A stretch of DNA of 64,000 bases from Azospirillum lipoferum (GTDB lineage Bacteria; Pseudomonadota; Alphaproteobacteria; Azospirillales; Azospirillaceae): positions 39,282 to 103,281 of the forward strand of contig NZ_JALJXJ010000022.1 of assembly GCF_024170005.1 (NCBI RefSeq), given 5' to 3'. This document shows positions 57,700 through 64,000 of the stretch, in pieces (position 1 is the first letter of the stretch; each line of letters begins with the position of its first letter). The translations under genes were made by a program, and so were the position numbers. The notes under the pieces were generated by a model. It ran no database searches and had not been told where the DNA came from. It saw only the letters and a list, made by a program, of their open reading frames with translations.

Positions 57700-58140
57700 C
57701 TACATCAGGCGGGCCAGCAGCGTCATGAACTGCACCCGCTCCTCCTCGCTCAGCGGGGCCAGCGTCTGTTCATGGGCGGCGGCGGCGTTCGCCATCAGGT
57801 CGATGACCAGGGCCTGGCCGATCCGGGTCAGCCGGACGCTGGTGCGGCGGCGGTCCTGCGGGTCGGGCTGACGTTCGACCAGAGTGCGCTCCACCAGCCG
57901 CAGGATCACTCCCTGGGTGGTCGCCGGATCCATGTAGGTTAGTCGGCCGAGCTGATTCTGCGACAGCGGGCCTTCCGCATGCAGGGTGGCCAGCGCCCCC
58001 CATTGGGTGGGCGTCAGCAACTGATCGCCGATCAGGTCGATGAAGATCGCCGACGCGCGTTGATGGGCGCGGCGAAGGCGGTGGTGAACCTGGCCGGCCA
58101 ACTGGTAATCGTCGGGAGGCAGTCGTCCGAAGTCGTCCAT
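57700..58140 (-). CDS. MarR-family transcriptional regulator
   Basis: A 146-residue winged-helix regulator. LTPTQWGALATLHAEGPLSQNQLGRLTYMDPATTQGVILRLVERTLVERQPDPQDRRRTSVRLT covers the recognition helix and the wing DPQDRRR typical of MarR. It precedes the liv-type operon in the same orientation, 128 bp away, so it may control it, perhaps in response to an aromatic ligand (inference). Confidence 0.9.
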   Translation of the reverse strand: MDDFGRLPPDDYQLAGQVHHRLRRAHQRASAIFIDLIGDQLLTPTQWGALATLHAEGPLSQNQLGRLTYMDPATTQGVILRLVERTLVERQPDPQDRRRTSVRLTRIGQALVIDLMANAAAAHEQTLAPLSEEERVQFMTLLARLM

Positions 58141-58479
58141 GGCAGCAGGCCCGTGGTTCGCGCCCGCCTTCGGTCCGGGTCGAAGGCTGGGGCGGGCGCG
58201 GACCGCCGCTCCCGGCTGCGTGGGCAGGGATGGCGCGGTGTTTCCCGCCTGTCACCATCCGATGCGTCCATTATGCGTTCCTCATGAAAAGGGTAGAAAA
58301 CGCAATGGCCGCAGTGCAACCTTCGCAGATGCGTCATAGAGCCACAGGAATGCGCATGTCATCGCCTGCGCAACAAAAGAAGCACCTCAAGCCTGAAAAT
58401 AAGCCGCAGGCGGAATCTGACGCAATTCCGGCCGCAATTCGGGCCGTCTGCACCGTCGCTTCTCACCGGCTGTTCTTCG
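58141..58479. other. intergenic region upstream of the MarR gene
   Basis: No convincing gene. TGCGTT (58274-58279) and AACGCA (58299-58304) are complementary arms 19 bp apart and could belong to a regulator site, but are short. GCAATTC occurs twice, near 58421 and 58433. Confidence 0.35.
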
Positions 58480-58653
58480 TCAGGGCTTCCGTTTGGGCGG
58501 ATAGCTGTTGGGCGGGGCGGTCTTCTCGGCCGGGCTGACGGCGTCGTCCTTCTCGGGAGCCGTCACGCCGCCCGGCGTGTAGGGCGGGGTGGTGGCGTCG
58601 GGCGGGCGCTTGGTCGAAGGCGGCGGGGGCGGCGTGTCGAGTCGGCGTGTCAT
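58480..58653 (-). CDS. 57-residue proline-rich hypothetical protein
   Basis: A 57-codon ORF with a GAAAGG ribosome binding site six bases before the ATG. The product is disordered and rich in Pro, Thr and Lys (RLDTPPPPPSTKRPPDATTPPYTPGG). Function unknown. It resembles in style the 86-residue ORF at 61360-61620, also unstructured. Confidence 0.5.
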   Translation of the reverse strand: MTRRLDTPPPPPSTKRPPDATTPPYTPGGVTAPEKDDAVSPAEKTAPPNSYPPKRKP

Positions 58654-59056
58654 GCGGCACCTTTCGGGGGCAAGAAACGTGATGAACAACCCGGTGCCGG
58701 GCAGGCGGTTCCAAAGCAGGAGCCCTGTGGCATCGCCAGTTCCGCCCCGCCGTTCTATGACCTTCATCTTAGGACCACTTGGAAAAGGCGCTGGAATCAA
58801 GCGAATCATCACCCCTGACGTCATTGCCGGGCCAGCAGCTTTTTGTTGCGGCCACACCACAGGACCTGGCAAAAGCAGCGGTGCCTGGGCTTCACTGTTG
58901 CGTGGGAAGCACGGTTTGTTGTGTCTTTGCCGAGGATGCGTCCGCATCGGTCCCGGCCGGGTTTCAAGCCGGACACCGCTGGCCGGCCGCGTCCCACCAA
59001 GGAGCCGGACCCCCGGCCCAGTGAGCCGACCGAACCCAGCCAAGCGCGGTGACTCC
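58654..59056. other. intergenic region before the beta-barrel gene
   Basis: A 403-bp divergent gap. No coding frame with a ribosome binding site and no recognised RNA or promoter was found. Confidence 0.4.
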
Positions 59057-60325
59057 ATGAAGACCAGCACCCTTTCCCTCCTCGCCCTCGCTCTCGCCTC
59101 GACCGGGCTGACGTCGCTTCCCGCCGCCGCCCAGGACGACCTGCAGCGTGGCGAAACCGTGCTGGAGCGTCGCCGGCCGGAACTGGAGCAGCTCGGGCTG
59201 CGCGCCGGTTCCTTCCTGTTCCTGCCGCGGGTGGAAGCCGGTGCCACCTATGACACCAACGTCTACGCCACGCGCGACAACCATGAGGACGACGTCATCT
59301 GGACGGTCCGGCCGCGGCTGGACATCAAGTCGGATTTCTCGGCCCACGCGTTGAACTTTTCGGCCTCGGCCGATGCCGGCCGCTACAGCGACCATTCCGG
59401 TGAGAACTACACCGATTATGCCGTGCAGGCCGATGGCCGCTTCGACGTGAACAAGGGCGGTGCGCTGGATGGCCAGCTGTTCCACCGCCGCAACCATGAA
59501 GGCCGTGGCGACATCAACAGCCTGCAAGGCTATGCCGAGCCGGTGAAATATTACACCAGTGGCGGCGAGGCCGGCTATACCCAGCGCTTCAACCGCCTGC
59601 GCGCCCGCATTTCCGGATCGGCCCAGTACATCTCCTATGACGATGTCGATCTGATCGGCGGCGGCGTCGCCCGCCAAGGCGATCGCGACCGTTGGGAATA
59701 TGCGACGGTCGGCCGCGTCGGCTATGAATTCATCGCGGGCTACGAGGCCTTCGTCCAGGGCACCTATTCCTGGACCCGCCACAAGAACGACCGCGATGCC
59801 TTCGGTCTTGACCGCGACTCCGACGGTTATGAAGTGGTGGGCGGTCTCGCCACCGACCTGACCGGCCTGATCACCGGCGAGGTCTTCGCCGGCTATCTCG
59901 CCCGCAACTACAAGGATTCGCGGCTGGAGGATTTCAACGGCCTGTCCTTCGGCGGGCGCCTGAACTGGGCGGTCACCCAGCTGACCGGCATCAGCGCCAC
60001 CGCCAGCCGCCAGGTGCGCGAGACCTCGGCCAGCCCCGGCTTCGGCACGGCCTCCAGCTACACCCGCACCCTGTTCGCGCTGGGCGTCGACCACGAGCTG
60101 CTGCGTTCGCTGGTGCTGAACGGCCGTCTGCAATACCGCCAGGACGACTTCAACGGCAACGACCGCAACGACAAGGTCTACACGGCCGGCGTCGGCGGGA
60201 CCTATCAGATGAACCGCAACTTTTATCTGACCGGCGGCTATACCTACGAGAAGCGCAACTCCAACCTCAGCGCCGCAGAGTATAGTGACAATCTGATCTA
60301 TCTGCGCGTCGGCGCTCAGATGTAA
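59057..60325 (+). CDS. outer-membrane beta-barrel protein (BBP2 type)
   Basis: A 422-residue outer-membrane protein. Signal peptide about 1-25 (LSLLALALASTGLTSLPAAAQ); the mature part is alternating strands with aromatic girdles (AGATYDTNVYATRDNHEDDVIWTVRPRLDIKSDF) and ends with NLIYLRVGAQM, an outer-membrane C-terminus. It matches the BBP2/'outer membrane beta-barrel' proteins usually next to exopolysaccharide export genes; here the Wza-like gene follows after a terminator. A role in surface polysaccharide is inferred. Confidence 0.85.
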   Translation: MKTSTLSLLALALASTGLTSLPAAAQDDLQRGETVLERRRPELEQLGLRAGSFLFLPRVEAGATYDTNVYATRDNHEDDVIWTVRPRLDIKSDFSAHALNFSASADAGRYSDHSGENYTDYAVQADGRFDVNKGGALDGQLFHRRNHEGRGDINSLQGYAEPVKYYTSGGEAGYTQRFNRLRARISGSAQYISYDDVDLIGGGVARQGDRDRWEYATVGRVGYEFIAGYEAFVQGTYSWTRHKNDRDAFGLDRDSDGYEVVGGLATDLTGLITGEVFAGYLARNYKDSRLEDFNGLSFGGRLNWAVTQLTGISATASRQVRETSASPGFGTASSYTRTLFALGVDHELLRSLVLNGRLQYRQDDFNGNDRNDKVYTAGVGGTYQMNRNFYLTGGYTYEKRNSNLSAAEYSDNLIYLRVGAQM

Positions 60326-60407
60326 TCCTGGACCCAATACGGCGGAATCGGATCGGCCGACCGGGAAAGTCCCAGCCGAAGGTCCTAAAGGTTCCGCTGA
60401 ACAGGGC

Positions 60408-60438
60408 AGGGCGTCCGTCCTATGACGGACGCCCTTTT
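60408..60438 (+). terminator. intrinsic terminator after the beta-barrel gene
   Basis: GGGCGTCCGTC and GACGGACGCCC form an 11-bp stem with a four-base loop, followed by TTTT. Confidence 0.8.
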
Positions 60439-60679
60439 CTTATGCCTGCTTTTATTATCGATGGCGATGTACTGGGGAGATCCGAAGGCGGTAATTCCTC
60501 TCCACTTTTTCCCAAGCGCTTGCGAGTTGCTAGTCTCCACCCGAATTCAGGTGCGTGACCAAAGGGCGCCGCTGCAAGGCGGCCGGCGGATGGGGTGGTT
60601 CCGGTGGAACGGGGCCCCGTCGAACAGGGCCGGGCCGGCGCTGTGGCAGGCATCCACCAGCCAGGGAAAGGGTTTAGGG

Positions 60680-61264
60680 ATGAATCGACGTCATGTGATC
60701 CGTGCGCTGGGCCAGGGGATAGGGTTGGCCGCGCTCGCCGTTGCCATGGTCGGCTGTGCCGGCGGCAATGACGCGCCGATGGAGACCGCCAGCGCCGGTC
60801 AGATCGGCGAATACCGTCTCGGCCCGGGTGACGCGTTGCGCGTCATCGTGTTCGGCGAGGAACAGCTGTCCGGCGAATTCCGCGTGGACGGTACCGGCAA
60901 GGTCGCCATGCCGCTGATCGGCGAGGTTTCCGCCAAGGATCGCAACACACGGGATCTGGAAAAGGAAATCGCCACCCGTCTGGCCGCTGGTTACGTGAAG
61001 GACCCGAAGGTCAGCGTCGAGGTGCTGAACCACCGCCCCTTCTTCATCCTGGGCGAGGTGCGCAATCCCGGCCAGTACCAGTATGTCAACGGCATGACCG
61101 CCCTGTCGGCGGTGGCGATGGCCGGCGGTTATACCTACCGCGCCAAGGAGGACTACGTCCTCATCACCCGCGGCAGCGATCCCAAGAAGGAGCTCCGCAA
61201 GGCCCCGATCACCACCTCCGTGATGCCGGACGACGTGGTCCGCATTCCGGAGCGCTATTTCTAA
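60680..61264 (+). CDS. Wza-type polysaccharide export lipoprotein
   Basis: A 194-residue OPX-family protein. A lipoprotein signal (LAALAVAMVGCAGG, lipidated Cys about residue 26) precedes a Poly_export domain (YRLGPGDALRVIVFGEEQLSGEFRVDGTGKVAMPLIGEV) and one SLBB domain (VEVLNHRPFFILGEVRNPGQYQYVNGMTALSAVAMAGG). It is short and lacks the C-terminal amphipathic helix of true Wza, so it corresponds to minimal OPX proteins that work with a separate beta-barrel, which agrees with the upstream gene at 59057. ATG at 60680 begins the signal. Confidence 0.9.
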   Translation: MNRRHVIRALGQGIGLAALAVAMVGCAGGNDAPMETASAGQIGEYRLGPGDALRVIVFGEEQLSGEFRVDGTGKVAMPLIGEVSAKDRNTRDLEKEIATRLAAGYVKDPKVSVEVLNHRPFFILGEVRNPGQYQYVNGMTALSAVAMAGGYTYRAKEDYVLITRGSDPKKELRKAPITTSVMPDDVVRIPERYF

Positions 61265-61305
61265 GCGGCGCTGTCCGGCGGAAAGCGGCAGGACGCCGAA
61301 TCGCG

Positions 61306-61340
61306 AAAGCCCGGTTGGGGATCCCCCGACCGGGCTTTTT
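61306..61340. terminator. bidirectional intrinsic terminator
   Basis: AAAGCCCGGTTGGGG and CCCCGACCGGGCTTTTT form a 15-bp stem (one mismatch or G-U) with a short loop between the convergent export gene and the 86-codon ORF. Confidence 0.8.
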
Positions 61341-61359
61341 GCCGTCTGGAAGGTGGGAA

Positions 61360-61620
61360 TCAGGTGTCGAGCGTGTCGCCGCCCTTCTTCTGGCCCGGCG
61401 GCATGCGCTGGTTGCCGGGAACGACTGCATCGCGCGAGATGCCATGCGGCGGGGTGGTACCAGCCGCCTCGTCGTCTGTGCCGAGCGGTGCCGCAGCGGG
61501 ATCGGTGGCCGGAACCTTGTCGCCGGTCAGGCCGCGGTCGATGTCCGCGCGCATCCGATTGGCCTCCGCGCTGGGCGTGGTGGGCGTGTCGCCGCCCGAG
61601 TCGGGATGGGGCTTGGTCAT
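61360..61620 (-). CDS. 86-residue hypothetical protein, disordered
   Basis: An 86-codon ORF starting MTKPHPDSGGDTPTTPSAE, rich in Asp, Pro, Thr and Gly, with a helix in the middle (ANRMRADIDRGLTGDKV). AAAGG stands seven bases ahead of the ATG on the minus strand and a terminator follows the stop. No family recognised; looks intrinsically disordered and soluble. Confidence 0.6.
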   Translation of the reverse strand: MTKPHPDSGGDTPTTPSAEANRMRADIDRGLTGDKVPATDPAAAPLGTDDEAAGTTPPHGISRDAVVPGNQRMPPGQKKGGDTLDT

Positions 61621-61746
61621 GGTCGGCCTTTCGCGCAAACTGCTGTGAGGAGCATTCCGATGCCTCCTCCAACCACCGCGCCCTGCCGAGGGTTCCCTGG
61701 GGAAGCTGTCCGCAGGCCGGCATCTGCCGCCATGGGAGTCACCTGC

Positions 61747-62100
61747 ATGGACGTGGCGACGACGGACCTCGGCGCGACTCTGATCGCGCTTGCCGTGCCG
61801 GCTGTGGTCACGGTTCTGTTCGGTGTGGCCGCTATCCTGGCGATGCTTCGCCGCGGCCTGCGTCGGCTTTACTGGGCTGGGTGCGCGATGCTGATTGGGG
61901 TCGGCAGTGCCGGCACCGTTGCCGTCGTATGCTGTGCATCCCCAACGATCCTGGCCGACGGATCGATCAGTGGAGAGATGCCGCCCGCCTTCGGAGCCGC
62001 CCTGATGCTGGCAGCGATGGGGTGTGGTGGTGCGGTGCTGGGCTTGGTCGGACTTGTGTGCAGCCGCTGGAGCCAAGCGGTCGGCGCGGCGCCGAAATAG
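61747..62100 (+). CDS. small membrane protein of unknown function
   Basis: A 117-residue protein with three hydrophobic segments (LIALAVPAVVTVLFGVAAILAML, YWAGCAMLIGVGSAGTVAVVCC, FGAALMLAAMGCGGAVLGLVGLV). GGGAG eight bases before the ATG at 61747 favours this start over ATG 61732. No family recognised. Its stop is 12 bp from the convergent tRNA-Thr gene. Confidence 0.55.
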   Translation: MDVATTDLGATLIALAVPAVVTVLFGVAAILAMLRRGLRRLYWAGCAMLIGVGSAGTVAVVCCASPTILADGSISGEMPPAFGAALMLAAMGCGGAVLGLVGLVCSRWSQAVGAAPK

Positions 62101-62112
62101 TGCCCCGCGCGA

Positions 62113-62188
62113 TGGTGCCGGATACAGGAATCGAACCCGTGACCTTCTGATTACAAATCAGCTGCTCTACCAGCTGAGCTAATCCGGC
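62113..62188 (-). tRNA. tRNA-Thr (anticodon TGT)
   Basis: On the minus strand GCCGGAT opens and ATCCGGC closes the acceptor stem; the D arm AGCTCAGCTGGTAGAGC, anticodon loop TTTGTAA (anticodon TGT, reads ACA) and T loop GGTTCGATTCC are standard. CCA is encoded. 76 nt. Confidence 0.95.
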
Positions 62189-62271
62189 GCGCCCGTCGCT
62201 TGAGGGACGCACACCTTAGCGTCCCTTTTCCGCGTAAACAAGCACTTGGCCGCGCCGGAGCTGCAACCCGG

Positions 62272-63198
62272 TCACTCACGCAGGCGGGCGACCTCGTACA
62301 GCGCCACCGCGGCGGCGTTGGAGACGTTGAGGCTGCCCACCGGACCGCCGGTCGGCAGGCGGGCGATGGCGTCGCAACGCTCCATCGTCAGGCGGCGCAG
62401 GCCGCTGCCTTCCGCTCCCATCACCAGCACCGTCTTGCCGGTCAGGTCCAGCTTGGCAAGCGTCGACGGTCCCGATTCGGCAAGCCCGACCGACCAGAAG
62501 CCGTTCTCCTGCAAATCGGTCAGCGCCCGGGCCAGATTGGTGACGCGGACCAGCGGCACCGCCTCCAGGGCGCCCGACGCGCTCTTCGCCAGCACGCCGG
62601 TCGTCTCCGGCGCGTGGCGTTCGGTCACCACCACGGCGCGGGCGCCGAAGGCGGCGGCGGAGCGCAGGATGGCGCCGACATTGTGCGGATCCGTCACCTG
62701 ATCGAGGGCGACGATGACCGCCGACGTCTCGGAGGCCAGCTCGTTGCACAGATCCTCGATGCCCAACTCGGACAGGGGAGAGGCGTCGACGACGATGCCC
62801 TGATGCACCGCACCCGGCGGCAGCATCCGATCAAGCTCCATGCGGTCGACCGGCGAAGCCTCCGGCCGCTGCAGCCCCTGCGCGCGGGCCTCGGCGATCG
62901 CCGGCTCCAGCGCCGCCCGGCCTGAGCCGGTCACCAGCAGACGGTGGATGCGCCGCTCCGGATTGGTCCAGGCGGCGGCCACCGGGTGCAGCCCATAGAG
63001 AAGCACGCCGCGCGCCGCCGGGCCCCGGCCGCCCTTCGACGGGCCCCGACGACCGCGCCCGGACTCCTCAGCATGCTCCTGCCGCGGCGTCGCGCCATGC
63101 TGCGGCCTGGAGCCCGACCGCTCGGTGTTTCGCTCCGGGTGAGAGGCGGAAGAACGGGTGGAAGAGGGGCCGGAACCCGGATGTCTGGAGCGCGTCAT
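62272..63198 (-). CDS. rlmB: 23S rRNA (guanosine-2'-O)-methyltransferase RlmB
   Basis: SPOUT-class methyltransferase, 308 residues, that methylates G2251 of 23S rRNA in the P-loop. The C-terminal domain has NVGAILRSAAAFGA, MGAEGSGLRRLT and GSLNVSNAAAVALYE, the three TrmH/SpoU motifs; the N-terminal substrate domain has LLYGLHPVAAAW. The first 65 residues are a basic, disordered extension (Arg/Gly/Ser-rich) not seen in E. coli RlmB. The ATG at 63198 is used; an in-frame GTG three codons earlier is possible. Confidence 0.92.
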   Translation of the reverse strand: MTRSRHPGSGPSSTRSSASHPERNTERSGSRPQHGATPRQEHAEESGRGRRGPSKGGRGPAARGVLLYGLHPVAAAWTNPERRIHRLLVTGSGRAALEPAIAEARAQGLQRPEASPVDRMELDRMLPPGAVHQGIVVDASPLSELGIEDLCNELASETSAVIVALDQVTDPHNVGAILRSAAAFGARAVVVTERHAPETTGVLAKSASGALEAVPLVRVTNLARALTDLQENGFWSVGLAESGPSTLAKLDLTGKTVLVMGAEGSGLRRLTMERCDAIARLPTGGPVGSLNVSNAAAVALYEVARLRE

Positions 63199-63274
63199 GA
63201 TACCCACGAAGAAGGGGAGGGGACCGCAGCGGACTGCGGCCGAATTTTTTCTGGTGTGAACCGCTTAACCCGTG

Positions 63275-63304
63275 TTGACAAGGTCTGAAAAATTCGCATA
63301 TTGC
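63275..63304 (+). promoter_or_regulatory. promoter of the tRNA-Tyr/tRNA-Gly/tuf unit
   Basis: TTGACA (63275-63280, perfect) and TATTGC (63299-63304) with an 18-nt spacer, about 36 bp before the tRNA-Tyr gene. Strong stable-RNA-type promoter position. Confidence 0.7.
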
Positions 63305-63339
63305 CGAACTCCGCGGCGGGCACTGCCAGGCCGCGGACT

Positions 63340-63425
63340 GGAAGGGTGGCCGAGTGGTTAAAGGCAGCAGACTGTAAATCTGCCCGCGTTAGCGTACGCT
63401 GGTTCGAATCCAGCCCCTTCCACCA
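63340..63425 (+). tRNA. tRNA-Tyr (anticodon GTA)
   Basis: GGAAGGG pairs with CCCTTCC; the anticodon stem-loop GCAGACTGTAAATCTGC carries GTA; a long variable arm (CCGCGTTAGCGTACGC) identifies a class II tRNA. CCA is encoded. 86 nt. Confidence 0.95.
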
Positions 63426-63487
63426 CTACTTTCCACGGCTTGTCCGTGATCGCGTTTGCCCCGGACGGTCGCGCCGGCGGGATGCTT

Positions 63488-63561
63488 GCGGGTGTAGCTC
63501 AATGGTAGAGCAGAAGCCTTCCAAGCTTACGACGGGGGTTCGATTCCCCTCACCCGCTCCA
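63488..63561 (+). tRNA. tRNA-Gly (anticodon TCC)
   Basis: GCGGGTG pairs with CACCCGC; D arm AGCTCAATGGTAGAGC, anticodon loop CTTCCAA (TCC) and T arm GGGGGTTCGATTCCCCT. CCA is encoded. 74 nt. Lies between tRNA-Tyr and tuf, an arrangement seen in many proteobacteria. Confidence 0.95.
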
Positions 63562-63641
63562 ATCCCGCGTGCGCCACGGAAAACGGATCTCGGCCGGGCC
63601 ATTGTGTGCGTCCGGAACGTCGGGAACGAAAGACCAAAGCG

Positions 63642-64000
<359 letters not shown>

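Noticed and set aside
58274..58304. TGCGTT/AACGCA arms upstream of the MarR gene as operator
   Set aside because: Six-base arms with a 19-bp gap are common by chance; listed only as part of the gap description.

Overview
The window reads as chromosomal DNA of a GC-rich alphaproteobacterium of the Rhodospirillales type, most like Azospirillum. The grounds are the strong G/C third-position preference, an RNase E with a long acidic insertion in its N-terminal half, a DUF3126 gene, DUF2336 next to a GGDEF protein, and the rpmH-rnpA-yidD-yidC-engB-argB and rpsP-rimM-trmD-rplS orders. No phage, IS element, CRISPR array or integrase was seen.

Layout. 0-3 kb: dapD, dapE (lysine/peptidoglycan precursor) and a HAD nucleotidase, all minus strand. 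3-9 kb: a PAS-GAF-GGDEF diguanylate cyclase translationally coupled to a DUF2336 protein, a secreted protein, an orphan J-domain protein and a pentapeptide-repeat protein. 9-19 kb: a translation and membrane-biogenesis block (ffh, rpsP-rimM-trmD-rplS, rpmH-rnpA-yidD-yidC-engB), then a CPA2 antiporter and argB. 19-22 kb: an unusual one-polypeptide flagellar-switch chimera (FliG-middle, FliM-middle, two SpoA domains) and a CorA/ZntB transporter. 22-38 kb: TPP riboswitch-thiC, greB, rne with a long leader, amiC, PBP1A, an MBOAT/SGNH acylation pair, prfB with its programmed frameshift, and otsB. 38-40 kb: a probable small RNA, a 20-residue membrane peptide and a ROK sugar kinase. 40-46 kb: two convergent multidomain proteins whose enzyme domains look inactive (an ExeA-like ATPase with ankyrin repeats and a caspase-like protein with MORN repeats). 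46-58 kb: three ABC import clusters and a MarR regulator. 58-64 kb: an outer-membrane beta-barrel and a Wza-type export lipoprotein, small ORFs, tRNA-Thr, rlmB, tRNA-Tyr, tRNA-Gly and the start of tuf.

The observations most worth following are: (1) the FliG/FliM/FliN-like fusion at 19301-20899, far from any flagellar operon; (2) a 29-codon cationic peptide gene at 46462-46551 whose Shine-Dalgarno region is perfectly complementary over 15 nt to its own downstream sequence, an arrangement like that of type I toxin mRNAs; (3) the adjacent pseudo-ATPase/ankyrin and pseudo-caspase/MORN genes; and (4) a compact sRNA candidate with an exposed CCUCC motif at about 38580-38662. Identifications rest on reading motifs by eye; no database search was possible.
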